DNA of 64,000 nucleotides from Impatiens glandulifera (GCF_907164915.1 NC_061869.1:22917125-22981124), one strand, 5' to 3'; counted from the first letter of the stretch, positions 1 through 10,951 are shown. The notes: a model not told the origin generated them from the letters alone. Translations and numbers: made by a program.

Positions 1-489
1 CAGTATAAAATGGCCGCATATAAGAGATCTAGTGAAATGGTAAGAAAAATGTGCAGTTACAAAAGACATCCTACCTGCATGTTTGGTCTAGGTTACAAAA
101 ACAATAGATCCCAAAGCCAAAAACACTTAGACATAGTAAGGCTCACAAAGAATGATCTTCCCTTTATAAGTTTCATTAGAAGTTCCTTAACCGCTGAAGA
201 GGAATTGACCGCCTATTATACGGAAGACAAATTAACTTACGTAGGTCCAACTGATTCTGAGAAATGGCTTCACCCTGAGAAAAGGAAAGCCAACCTGTTC
301 AATAAAAGAAAAGTCGACTCACAACCGCATAGGACAAACTAAAGATCATCCCCATACAGGGCCTTCCTAGGAAAACAGAAAGACTCAAAACATAGTGCAA
401 GAAAAGTAGTTAAGACATTGACCACGATAGCTGTCCGGTTTGTCAAAATCTGGATACCCAAGGGACTAATCGCATGTGGACCCAAGTAA
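1..489 (+). pseudogene. Element A gag C-terminal region, partial
   Basis: The reading frame through position 10 matches the C-terminal third of the gag ORF of element B (about 29545-30015), including the spacer ending in GLIACGPK. An in-frame TAA at 340-342 interrupts it. The frame then continues to a second TAA at 487-489, at exactly the place where element B gag stops (30013-30015). The N-terminal nucleocapsid part is outside the window. In relatives this tail joins gag to protease/integrase without a stop, so the shared TAA is notable. No function remains likely for this copy. Confidence 0.8.
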
Positions 490-3400
490 ATGTGGGTACC
501 AAATAGTTGTAAATATGTACATTTTGCAGGATTTAAAGAAACGGCTAGGTAACTCTGAATGGTACTTGGATAGTGGTTGCTCTTGGCATATGACCGGGAA
601 CAACAATCTTTTAACCGACATCAGAATAGAAACCGGTGCACTAATCACCTTCGGTGACAACTCAAAAGGTAGAACTGTGGGCAAGAGTAAGATTGTCCAT
701 GGTAACCTTACAATTGATAATGTACTCTTAGTTGAAAACCTACGTTTTAACTTACTAAGCATTAGTCAAATGTGTGATGCTAGATACACGGTAGAATTTC
801 TTAAACATGCATGCCTAGTTAAGAACTCTCAAGGTACCATACTACTAACCGGAAATAGGTTAGGAAATATCTACAAGGTAGACTGGAAAACTAAAGTAGA
901 ATATCCTATTTGCATGATAGCCAAGACTGACCAAACCTGGCTGTGGCATAAGAGACTAAACCATCTGAACATGAAAACCTTAAATTATATTCGCGGTAAA
1001 AAGTTAGTCGACGGAATTCCTGACATAGTATTTAATAAGGATAAGGTTTGTTCAGCATGTCAAATGGGTAAACAAACTAAGTCAACATTTAAGAGTAAAG
1101 GACACATTCAATCTAACCGATGCTTAGATCTTCTTCACATGGATTTATTTGGACCGATTTAGGTCATCAGCCTAGGAGGTATGCTTTACACTATGGTAGT
1201 TATTGATGATTACTCTAGATATACATGGATAATATTTCTACCATCCAAACGTGAAAGCGCATCAAATTTGATCACACTGCTTAAACGTTTGCAAAATGAA
1301 AAATCAACACGCATTAATAGCATTAGAAGTGATAGAGGTACCGAATTTACCAACAGTACTTTAACCGCATTTCTTGATGAATCCGGTATTAGACACGAGT
1401 TGTCTAGTGCTAGGACTCCTCAACAAAACGGCCTGGCCGAGAGAAGAAACCAAACTCTCAAGGAAGCCGCACGGTCCATGATAGCCGACTCGGGTATTGC
1501 TCAGAAATTTTAGGCTGAGGCTATCAATACTACATGTTATACACAAAACCGGTCTTTAATTAACAAGTTTCATAACAAAACACCTTATGAGGTATATTTT
1601 GATAGAGTTCTCAACCTCAAGTATCTTAAGATTTTCGGTTGTAAATGTTATATTCACATAAATGGTAAAACCTACCTATCTGCTTTTGATGCAAAAACCG
1701 ATACTGGGATCATGTTAGGTTACTCGGTAGTGAGTAAAGCATATAGAGTGTATAACAATAGAACCTTAACCGTGGAGGAATCACTTCATGTTGTTTTCGA
1801 TGAATCGGTTGAAAGTAATACTGCATCATGCTTTGATCTACACAACAGACTGGAAAATAACAATATCCATTCTGATAGTGAAGATGAGATTCCGGTTTTC
1901 AGACGGTTTGTCCATGACCAAATGGGTAATGATGAAACCCAGCCGGATCAAGCTGTCCCACGACAGGAAGCTGACACTTCAGTCCAAACCGAGGAAATCG
2001 GTCGGTCTGACATCCTTGCTCAGCCTACCGATATGTCTAGCCTTGATCAAGTAAACTGTAATTCGGTAGACATCCCTGAACCGAACCTCAAAAGGAACAC
2101 TAAGCATCCTCCTGAGCTAATTATAGGTGACCCTTCAGAACCTGTTCGAACTAGGCGTCAAATTCTTGAGGAATACTTCAATTCCGCCTTTATATCCCAG
2201 ATTGAGCCGAAAAGAGTGGATGAAGCATTGTCAGATCCGGATTGGATCTTGGGAATGCAAGAAGAGTTAAACCAGTTCGAGAGTAATAAAGTCTGATACC
2301 TAGTCCCTAGACCGAAAGATCAACCGGTCATAGGAACAAGATGGGTATTTAGAAATAAACTCAATGAAGACGGTTTGGTCACGAGGAACAAAGCCAAATT
2401 AGTGGCACAAGGTTACAAACAGGAAGAAGGCATTGATTTTAAAGAATCATTTGCCCCTGTAGCTAGGATTGAGGCTATTAGGATTTTTCTAGCTTTTGCT
2501 GCCTTCAAAAATTTTAAGGTTTTCCAAATGGATGTTAAAAGTGCATTTTTGAATGGTGACCTACGTGAAGAGGTATATGTTGAACAACCACCCGGTTTCA
2601 AAAATGCTGAACTACCCAACCATGTATACCGGTTAAACAAAGCTTTATACGGTCTAAAGCAAGCTCTTAGAGCATGGTATGACACACTAACCGCATTTTT
2701 GTTAAAACATGACTTCACCATCAGATCGGTGGATAAAACGTTATTTAAGTTTGAGAAAAAGGAACATATCCTACTTGTTCAAATCTATGTAGATGATATC
2801 ATCTTCGGTTCAACCGATCCTAAGCTATGTGATAAATTCTCAACCCTGATGACTAACAAATTTGAAATGAGTATGATGGGAGAATTAAGTTTCTTCCTAG
2901 GTCTTCAGGTTAAACAACTCGAAGAAGGAACATTCATTAGTCAACCCAAGTACACTAAGGAACTGTTAAAGAAATTTGGGATGGATACATGCTCCTCAGC
3001 GGCTACTCCAATGAGTTCATCGGTCAAATTGGACAAAGATGATGAGGGTCAAGCAGTAGACCTGACCGCTTACCGAGGCATCATCGGCTCTCTTCTATAC
3101 TTGACAGCAAGTAGACCGAATATTCTATTTGCAGTCGGTGTGTGTGGAAGATTCCAGGCCAACCCAAAATAGTCTCACTACACAACCGCAAAGCGAATCT
3201 TGAAATACCTAAAGGGAACACCTGACGTTGGCTTGTGGTATCCAAAGGACTCATCTTTTAACCTAACAAGTTATTCAGATGCAGATTATGCAGGTTGCAA
3301 GGTTGATAGAAAAAGCACCAGCGGATAATGCCAATTCCTAGGTGATCGGCTTGTTTCATGGCACAACAAGAAACAAACATCAGTTGCCACATCAACCGCA

Positions 3401-3730
3401 GAAGCTGAATACCTGGCAGCCGGAAGCTGCTGTTCACAACTTCTTTGGATCCAACAACAACTGAAGGACTTCGGTGTCATAGCCGAAGAATCCCCAATCT
3501 TCTGTGACAACACAAGTGCCATAACAATCACCTACAAACCGGTTTTACACTCTAGAACAAAGCACATTGACATAAGACACCACTTCATTCGGGAACACGT
3601 CATGTTGAAGCATATCCGGCTGGAATACGTATCGACAGATCAACAAGTAGCCAATATCTTTACAAAGCCCCTGCAGGAAGCTAAGTTTTCTCAATTTAGA
3701 CTCACACTCGGTTTAACCGACATTAGTTAG
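490..3730 (+). pseudogene. Element A pol: protease-end, integrase, reverse transcriptase and RNase H, broken
   Basis: From the ATG after the gag stop the frame matches copia pol. Seen in order: the aspartic protease-like motif around LDSGCSWHM (about 568-594); the integrase HHCC region (about 950-1075, CSACQMGK); the integrase core with the D-D-E residues in VIDDYSR, RSDRGTEF and NGLAERRN (1200-1445); reverse transcriptase with the catalytic YVDD at about 2786-2797; and RNase H with SDADYAGC to the final TAG at 3728-3730. A one-base insertion near 520 and stops at 1160-1162, 1511-1513, 2294-2296, about 3170 and about 3327 break it. Most stops fit G-to-A or C-to-T changes of Trp or Gln codons seen in element B. 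This copy cannot make active Pol without repair. Confidence 0.9.
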
Positions 3731-4264
3731 ATCATTCCTAAGGATGCTTAAAAAGGGAAATCGGTTCGGACAGACAAAACCGGTAGTTCCTCCTAAATTG
3801 TAGGATTCCAAATTTCCTAAGGTATCTATGGAAGAACCGCCTGGTCTATCAGTCAAAGTAAACCGACCGGTTACTTAGTGCATGCACCAAATAACCGCAT
3901 CGGGACAAACAACTGATAACTGACCGGTTCGAAAATAGTTTATCTTAGATTATTTGGCCTTCGAACAAAAGTGGAATAATTACCTGCGTTTAAACTTATC
4001 TGTCCTGAAAAATTACCTTTTCAAAGTAAAATGGTTACACCTCAAAAGACGTGAAAATTTGATATCTTTCATGGTCCAGGTCTATGACCAACATCCTAGG
4101 TTGTAGACATACTTATTTCATGCAAAACTCTTTATCCTATGGTTAATAGACATTATTACATGTGACGCATTGGATAATAAGATCCTCTCTCCACTAGTAT
4201 ATAAGTTAAGCAAACCTTAAACAAAACAATCACAAGATATAACTTATTCTCTCACTAGGACAAA
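3731..4264 (+). promoter_or_regulatory. Spacer after pol with TATA box of accessory ORF1 (4198-4205)
   Basis: There is no coding match between the RNase H stop and the next ATG. TATATAAG lies at 4198-4205, 67 bp before the ATG at 4265, followed by a CA-rich leader. Element B has the equivalent TATATAAC at 33724-33731, 68 bp before its ATG. The conserved distance between two diverged copies supports a real promoter. Transcription itself is not shown. Confidence 0.6.
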
Positions 4265-5026
4265 ATGTCTCAGTTTCCAAACATCCTTGAAGTGGACTTC
4301 AAATCTGCTCTAAGTACTGAACACTACGATGTCTTCAAGATGATCAAGTCGCTTGAAGACACTGGTCTCCAACACTTTCTAGATGACAAACATGTCATCT
4401 ATTCTGAATCTGTCCTGGAGTTCTTCTACAATGCCAGGGTTTTTCGTGGAACTCCTCAATTTGACACACATATTCAGTCAAAAGTGGGAGGAATCGTATT
4501 CGACTTTACCAAAAATGACTTTGCAAGATGCTTTGACCTACCAAAGCAAGGGCTGACCGACCTTAATGTACCGGCTGAACTAAAAGCCGAGATCTCCTTA
4601 GCCTTTGCCCGGTCAAATCAGCCAGTTGATGACCACGGTGCCAAGTCACTGTTGAAAGCTGAATACCAGCTTCTCAACGACGTGATCGGTCGAGGCATCA
4701 TGGGAAGGGATGTGACCAACACGTACTGCACCGCTGCCTTCAACATTATGGCCGCTATAACCACTGGCACACCGGTCAACTGGTCAAGGGTGCTGTTCGA
4801 CGTCCTAATCTGGATGATTGGCGTTCGAACAGTAGGTCTTGTTCCTCAACTAAGTTGTCTGCTTCTAGAGCTTGGGGTTCCAACATGTCTGGACGAAGGG
4901 TTGAACCAAGCCCAGGTACTCACTAAGGAAGTCACCGATTCATTTTATGAGCGGTTTGAAAAGGCTTGGAAGAGGAGGAACCGTCACATCCACTCCAACG
5001 GTCACGCCAACTCCAGCGGATATTAA
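4265..5026 (+). CDS. Element A accessory ORF1 (253 aa)
   Basis: This uninterrupted 253-residue ORF starts MSQFPNILEVDF. It has no transmembrane segment or signal peptide that I can see. It aligns with the ORF at 33792-34535 in element B, and more distantly with ORF2 and ORF3 of the same element. Shared landmarks are a V-D-F start, a LEDTGLQHFL-like segment near residue 40, an EFF-N/T-A segment near 60, an F-ARCFDLP-K-G segment near 100, an LLND segment near 140 and a VNWSRVLFD segment near 180. The pattern resembles the plant domain called putative transposon protein (recalled as Pfam PF20167, not checked). It occupies the position of the Sirevirus envelope-like gene but does not look like an envelope protein. 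Function is unknown. Confidence 0.75.
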   Translation: MSQFPNILEVDFKSALSTEHYDVFKMIKSLEDTGLQHFLDDKHVIYSESVLEFFYNARVFRGTPQFDTHIQSKVGGIVFDFTKNDFARCFDLPKQGLTDLNVPAELKAEISLAFARSNQPVDDHGAKSLLKAEYQLLNDVIGRGIMGRDVTNTYCTAAFNIMAAITTGTPVNWSRVLFDVLIWMIGVRTVGLVPQLSCLLLELGVPTCLDEGLNQAQVLTKEVTDSFYERFEKAWKRRNRHIHSNGHANSSGY

Positions 5027-5467
5027 GTCACTCCCTCTTACAACCGGTCATTTTGCTGCACGAACCGGTTGTATCTTTGTTCAACTATCTTATGCTTATT
5101 TCGGCTTGGCTTATGTTATCTTCGGTTTCAATCGGTTACTTTTATTATAACATCCGTCATTAATGAAAAGTAACGTTCAATTAATGAAGTAACTCCCAAC
5201 TACCTGAGTAATTACTATCCAACTAACGTGGTTACTTTTCAACTAGATTCCTACCTCGAGCTCCATAGCCGGTCAAAAGTAACCCCTTCCCAATGCGTTT
5301 TGGAAACATAAATATTCTCTTCCTTAATAAGACAAAACTGATCTTCAACATTAAATAATGATATTTTCCCTCCAAAACCGGATCTATATAAGGAGCCACC
5401 CCCTAATCAACTTAACACATCTCAAAACAAAGTTTCTTGAACTCTCTCTCTTAGCAAAGTTTGAATC
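5027..5467 (+). promoter_or_regulatory. ORF1-ORF2 spacer with TATA box (5385-5392)
   Basis: No coding sequence is supported here. TATATAAG lies at 5385-5392, 83 bp before the ORF2 ATG, with a CT-rich leader (CTCTCTCTC near 5446). Element B has TATATAAG at 34871-34878, 92 bp before its ORF2 ATG. Several short repeats of a TAATGAAAAGTAAC type occur around 5160-5240 in both elements. Confidence 0.6.
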
Positions 5468-6169
5468 ATGCCGAGCCGAACTCTAGGCAACTTCCTAAGC
5501 GTCGATTTCGATTCCTGTATGGAACATTGGGATCTGGAAACCAAAGAACTCATGTTTGAATCTCTCATCGACACCGGTCTTCGTACTTTTCTCGAAGAAT
5601 CCGGTCCCATACTCCTTGAGGATGTCAAGACCTTCTTCAGAAGTGCTTGCATAAGAGGAAACTACATTGTTTCCACGGTGAGAGATCACACCTTCTGGCT
5701 GGATGAAGCCGAGTTTGCTCAAATGTTCAACCTACCCACAGAAGGGTTTTCTGACTTTCCAACACGGATGGGAAGCGACGCAACCGACTACTCGGAAATG
5801 TTCTCTGAAACCGATGTATCGGTGGAGAACTACGGGTTAAAAACCCGCCTTGCTCACCACATCCAACTCCTCCATGGGATTGTTAACCGATCTATCATAT
5901 GTCAATCTCCGAACCAGCGCTACTCTAAGAAAATATTTGACATGATGACCTACATCGTTAGCAATACGCCTATCAATTGGTCATCGGTCATCTTCCAAAA
6001 TCTGAAAACCATGGTGCTGACCAAGAAAGGTCTCGGTTATGCTCCTCACATCAGTCGGCTCATTCTCAAGTACCGTCTAGAATTTGGACCGGGCACACCG
6101 GCATCTCCTTCGAACATTCTTGATATGGATGGGGTGGAAGAAAAACTTTCTAGGGTAGTTATTACATAA
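5468..6169 (+). CDS. Element A accessory ORF2 (233 aa)
   Basis: This uninterrupted 233-residue ORF starts MPSRTLGNFLSVDF. It shares the layout of ORF1: a VDFDS start, a LIDTGLRTFLEE segment near residue 38, an F-LP-T-EG-F segment near 90, a charged middle, a long helix around IQLLHGIVNRSI near 137, and TPINWSSVIF near 172, followed by a GYAPHISRLIL segment. It ends with a short acidic tail. Element B carries the same ORF intact at 34963-35664, so both copies keep it open while pol is broken. No catalytic motif is recognised. Like ORF1 and ORF3 it belongs to the group that resembles the putative plant transposon protein domain. Function is unknown. Confidence 0.75.
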   Translation: MPSRTLGNFLSVDFDSCMEHWDLETKELMFESLIDTGLRTFLEESGPILLEDVKTFFRSACIRGNYIVSTVRDHTFWLDEAEFAQMFNLPTEGFSDFPTRMGSDATDYSEMFSETDVSVENYGLKTRLAHHIQLLHGIVNRSIICQSPNQRYSKKIFDMMTYIVSNTPINWSSVIFQNLKTMVLTKKGLGYAPHISRLILKYRLEFGPGTPASPSNILDMDGVEEKLSRVVIT

Positions 6170-6747
6170 GTTGTATCTTTCTATCTTATGTATGTCTATT
6201 TTTACACCGATCTACTTTTCGGTTTCTATCCTGTACTGTTCCTTCAATAAAAATCTATTTCAGTTTAATAACCGGGTCAAAAACTGCAAAATCGGAACAA
6301 CCATCCAACTAACCGGTCAATACCAATAAATCACTCTGTCTTCACTGAAAAATCTGGTTAAAGTCATAAACCGCATCCTCGCGGTTAATAGATCACATCT
6401 CTTCATAAACGGATTTGAAAAGAGACCGCTTCATTAAAACTGAAATCAAAAGTTCACTCGAAATTTTTGGAGGGAAATTTCCCGCCCAAAAAATCCCGCT
6501 CAAACATCCCGCCTTGATTTACCGCCTTTTTGTTTGCCGCCCTAGGTTTGCCGCCCAATCCACTTGGAGGGAAAATTCCCGCCTAAAGGTGATGGGACGG
6601 TTTGCGGCGGTTGGGTTTCCAAACCGCACCTATAAAAAGGGTCCTTAGCCATTTCATTTCATTCTTACGCGAAACGAGTTTCTCTCTCTAGCTCTCAAAC
6701 TCTCTCAAAGCGGCTTTTCTCTTGCTCTCTCGATTCAATCATCAACA
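6170..6747 (+). promoter_or_regulatory. ORF2-ORF3 spacer with TATA box (6631-6638)
   Basis: The spacer is rich in CCGC and ACCGG motifs (6470-6610). TATAAAAA lies at 6631-6638, 117 bp before the ORF3 ATG, with a CT-rich leader. Element B has TATAAATA at 36060-36067, also exactly 117 bp before its ORF3 ATG. The core promoter and leader are among the best conserved noncoding segments between the two elements. Confidence 0.65.
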
Positions 6748-9376
6748 ATGGGTCGTGATTCCGCATTGTTCAAACATATCATCCAGGTAGACTTTGAAGA
6801 AATCAGACAAAACAGTTCGGCTCCGGCAAAGCAAGTTCTTTCCCGGATTTCCGAGGCCGGTCTCGAATACTTCCTAGGTGGTCCGTTTGTTCTATACAAA
6901 GAAGCGGTTGAAGAGTTCTTTAAAACCGCATCTCTCTCCGGCAGAACAATAACTGCAACCGTCGGCGGTCAACAGTTCGACATAACCGAAGAGTCGGTTG
7001 CAGAAATCCTACGCCTACCAACAGATGGACGCAACATTTCGATGGATCTAGACCGAGAAACCTTCGAGGCGGCTTGCCAGGTTCTCTCGGCAACCGCGGT
7101 TCCTGTAGAAGTCTCCGGAAAGAAATCAACACTGCGACCGGAATACATACCGCTTTGTGACATCTTCACCAAGTCGGTTCAGGCGAGAGGGGGAAATTTC
7201 GACAACCTCACAAAGGCAAAAATCGAGATGCTTGTCGGTTTACTAAACGGCATAAATATTAACTGGGCAAAGGAGGTTTTCAACAACCTAAAAGAAATGG
7301 TGAAACCGAATTCCACCCGGTCATGGGGATACGCCATCCCACTCGGGAAGATCATGCTCCACCACAACATCAACACCGGTAACTGGTGTTCTTCTTTCGT
7401 CAAGCAAAATAATAAGATCCCGCCAATTCCTGGAAAAGAAGAAGCCGGCCCCCGGTTCTACAGGTGGCCGAAGGAAGAAGTCTGATGCTAAGAAACCTGC
7501 TCCGGTAAAGAGCAGATCCGGAAGCAAGAAGGATAAACAACCGATAAAATTCGCGGACCCGCCCTCTAAAACGCGAGATGAGGACGATTCGGCCTTCAGC
7601 TCAGACCAAACTGCTTCAGATAATACCGAAGAAAATCTGTCTGGTAAAGAACAAGGACCGATAGAAGAGGAACAATCGGCCAGTCTTGAACTTGAAGATA
7701 CCGGTGCAGACGACCCTGGGGAGGAAGACGTTCATGTTAACAACGACCAGGAGGTGGCCGAGAATATAGTACGCAGAATCCTAGAGGAAATCGATCTGCA
7801 AGCTCATGAGGCATCTGAAGTATACTGTGAGTGGTTCCGGTACCGGTGCGACAAATTCTTCAAACATATGCTACCGGGCCTAACCACCGGACAAAGATTC
7901 GAAAGGTTGATGGAGATAGAGGAGGACGTCATCAACCTAACAAAAGCCAAGGATCCCAGCGAAGCCTTGGACCGACACGCAATAGTGGAACCGCGTGCTT
8001 GGCTACAAAAGCTAGCCGAACATATTCGAAAACTTACAGAAAGGTATGTTGCGGGAACACCGAAGTCTAAACTACAACTCCTGGTGTTGGAGTTACTTGC
8101 GGTAAAGAAAGGGGAGTTCATCGACGAAGTGGCGCGGCTTGAAGCGGTGCGCAAACAGCAAGATACAACGCACTCTCCAACTCTTGAGACCGGTGATGGT
8201 CAGAACCCAGGCGATAAGTCTCCTCTAGCGGATCAGGCTATCAACGAAACCGACGAAAGGTTAGAGCCTCCTCTCACCGATAATCTTGAATCTGATCAAG
8301 TCTGGGATTCAAAACCGGCCGTCACAAAAGAAAGAGTCAGGTCTCTCATTCAAGAGTTTGTCAACGACGCGGTTAAGCCCTGGAAGAAGAAAGCTAAGAG
8401 GGTCGCGGTTCAAGCATTCAGGATGGCCGAAACAACAAGGGATGATCTTGGGAAGGCGAACGAGCGGATCACGTCGGTCGAAACCAACTACCGTGACGCC
8501 GATTCACTGTACGACGCTCATCTTAACCGTACCATAGCCTTGGAAGATACGACTTCAAAGTTGGTGGATGACTTGGAACGGTTTCAAGAGAAGACCGAGT
8601 AACAGATTACAAAGGTCGATGAGGACTTGGGGCGGTCAAGTACCCAAGTCGGTTCGACACTCGACAGGGTCACAAATCTTGAAGAGAAGAATGTAAGTCT
8701 TGAGGAAAGGAACACCAAGCTTCAGGCCGACCTCAAGGCGGTCACCGAACAGGTGAATGAACTGATACAAGCCAAGCTGGCTGCCGATAAAGCGGTTGAG
8801 GAGGCAAACGCTCAGGCGGCTAAGGAACTTCAAGATGCGCTGGACGAAGAGACGCGGAAGAAGAAGGAGGCACCACGATTGTCTGATGTGGAATTGGCCG
8901 AACGCGTACGAAATGTATCGACCAGAAATCCGACACTTGCAAAGGACATAGCAGCTCAAGAGGCCAAGGATGCAGAGCGGTTCAACGCTGAAAAACAAAG
9001 GTACGACGAATATGCCAAGGCTCACAAGAAGACCAAGGTGGCTCCCTCTTCTTCGGTTCCGGCAACACGAAAGAGGAAAGTTCCCTCAAGGAGGGCTCAA
9101 GTCACCGAGATGCTGGGCAGAATCACCGAGACAGTTGTTGATCCTCCACTAAACCCGGCTTTGCAAACTGAGGATGACTTCGAAGAGGATCTCGAGCCGT
9201 CACCCACAAGACAACGAGTTTTCAATGCGGTTCCAGTCAGCACGGTCGCTCAATCGTTAACTCCTCACCCGGACACCACGGGAGCTGAAGGTCCCTCTTC
9301 AAGGCCGGCTCAATAGGCTAAGAGACAACCAACAGATGACCTGATGAAAAACTTCCTGCCATCCAGATTGAACTAG
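6748..9376 (+). pseudogene. Element A accessory ORF3: domain plus long coiled-coil tail, frameshifted
   Basis: The N-terminal part (6748 to about 7380) repeats the ORF1/ORF2 domain: IIQVDFEEI start, LEYFLGGPFVLY near residue 37, LRLPTDG near 88, ININWAKEVF near 170, then SWGYAIPLGKIM. Around 7400-7490 the frame shifts relative to element B. The tail continues in the other frame through an acidic Ser/Thr-rich stretch, a helical region (7754-8602), a TAA at 8600-8602, and a coiled coil rich in Glu, Lys and Ala (8627-9000). A basic cluster TRKRKVPSRR follows near 9070, then a further stop at 9314-9316 and a final short motif ending at 9376. An unbroken version would be near 870 residues. The basic cluster could be a nuclear localisation signal. 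No enzyme motif is recognised. Confidence 0.7.
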
Positions 9377-9733
9377 GGCTTTCTTTTCTATCTTCACTTA
9401 TGTTTATTTTGGTTTCTACATATATAATATTTTACCCTTTTGCGGTTATTTTTACTTATATATATATATATAGTTATTTTTGGAAAACCGGCCTACATTT
9501 ATATTCTGACTTGATTTTGAATATTTTAATTAAAATAATCAAAAAGGGAGAAATTGATAAGATAAAAGATATAATTTCTCAAAATTTTTCTCAAAATTTT
9601 CCAAAATTTTTCAAATAATCCTCCCAAGTTAGTTTCCAAAAATCCGGCCAAATAAAACTCACAAAACCGGCCTACATTTGCAATCTTACAGGATTTTGAA
9701 TATTTTAAATAAAATAATCAAAAAGGGAGAAAT
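9377..9733 (+). repeat. Element A 3' untranslated region with two polypurine tracts
   Basis: A segment with ACCGGCCTACATTT, a TTTTGAATATTTTAA stretch, AATAATC and then AAAAAGGGAGAAA occurs twice. The first tract is at 9541-9553 and the second at 9720-9732, the latter directly before the LTR start TGTTAG at 9734. Plus-strand DNA synthesis in retroelements is primed at this tract; tandem copies are known from Sireviruses. Confidence 0.75.
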
Positions 9734-10951
9734 TGTTAGATAAAATTAGTCCGGTTAATAGAATTTAACACAAACAAATCTCCTATGCAGGAACAAACAA
9801 AGAACCGGACTGGTCAAAGTACTCAACTAGATTAAGAAGCTCCACCGGTCAAGTTATCAAACCGACCAGAAACATGACCGCACAAAAAAAGACAGGATCG
9901 GTCAAAACTGAAGGCCGGAAACACCAGATAGTCGGTCATCTAGAAGCCAAAGGAATAACCGGAAGCCATCCGGTTAACACAAATAACCGACCAGCATAAG
10001 AAGATACTCCGGGTATCTGTTGAGAATGATACCAAAGGAACAGACTGAACATTGCCATATCCATACAAGTCTGAGGACAGTCTGCAAGCTACAGAAGACA
10101 GTCCTACAAGATCTTTCTACTTCAGGATAAATCAGAAAGACAATCTCCCAAGTACAGACAACTGTCTGACCGACAGTTACCACATTGAGTAAAAGACAAA
10201 CCTAGTCGGTTTGACCTACATACTGGAAGAACAGACCGCCAGGTCTGAAAAGTTGACCGTCAGGTCTGAATCACTGAACCTCTGCTCAACCAATCAAATT
10301 CAAGGAAGTGAAATATGACCGTTGGCACATTTCACCTATAAAAGGAGGAGCTGAAGAGGAGTAAATGTGGGACACAGTGGACAATTAATTTACAAGTGAT
10401 AAGATTGTGTTCTATCTCTAGAAAGCTTAAGTGCTAAGTTGAAGTGTGTATTTACAATTTCGGTTAAAATTGTACGGGTGTTATCGAGCAGGAAATAAGT
10501 CTCGATCGGATTGTGTTTGTATTCCTTAGTGAATATCCTTCTCGCAGTTTCGAGAGGAAGGGGTGACGTAGGAGTTTTATCTCCGAACATCCATAAAAAA
10601 CTGTCTTGTTATTTACTTTCTGCCGGTTCTATATTCTAACCGATCTGTTCTAACCCACTTACACCGCCTTGACCAACTCTACATTACCTAAACCGAATTA
10701 CTAAATTCCAAAACCGACCCAACAATCTCCAAACCGTCTTATCCAAAACCGGTCATGCCTATTTCGTGAGTGTGCTTCTTCAACCTGAAACAAACCTCTT
10801 CCGCGCTTGAACCTGGTTCAAAGGTTTGTGACAGTTTGTGTAGTATTGAAACCCCGGTGTTAATCTCTAACCGGATTAATCACCACCCTTTGAGTGAGAC
10901 GCGCTAACCGGCCCAGACCCCGGTCCCCCAGTCGCGACCTAGATCCTAACA
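9734..10951 (+). repeat. Element A 3' LTR (1218 bp)
   Basis: It begins TGTTAGATAAAATTAG and ends GACCTAGATCCTAACA, the same termini as both LTRs of element B. TATAAAAG lies at 10337-10344, giving a likely U3/R boundary about 30 bp later. The U3 part is dense in ACCGG motifs. It clearly differs from the B LTRs at many positions, so A and B are separate, older and younger insertions of one family. Confidence 0.9.

Larger units (their letters stand above)
1..10951 (+). mobile_element. Element A: 3' part of a long Ty1/copia retrotransposon with three extra ORFs
   Basis: The order read here is end of gag, protease/integrase, reverse transcriptase, RNase H, three accessory ORFs, repeated polypurine tracts and the 3' LTR (9734-10951). 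Integrase before reverse transcriptase is the copia order. The 5' LTR and most of gag lie left of the window, so the target duplication cannot be tested; the five bases after the LTR are ATGAC. It is a close relative of element B (27052-40375), to which it aligns throughout, but it has more stops and at least two frameshifts. Extra ORFs after pol and multiple polypurine tracts suggest Sirevirus affinity; that placement is inferred, not shown by phylogeny. Confidence 0.9.

Noticed and set aside
4265..5026. An envelope-like glycoprotein, from its position after pol
   Set aside because: No signal peptide, no transmembrane helix and no coiled-coil fusion-type segment are visible; it matches a soluble domain shared with ORF2 and ORF3.
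8636..9025. 129-codon minus-strand open frame
   Set aside because: Shadow of the Glu/Lys-rich coiled-coil tail of accessory ORF3.
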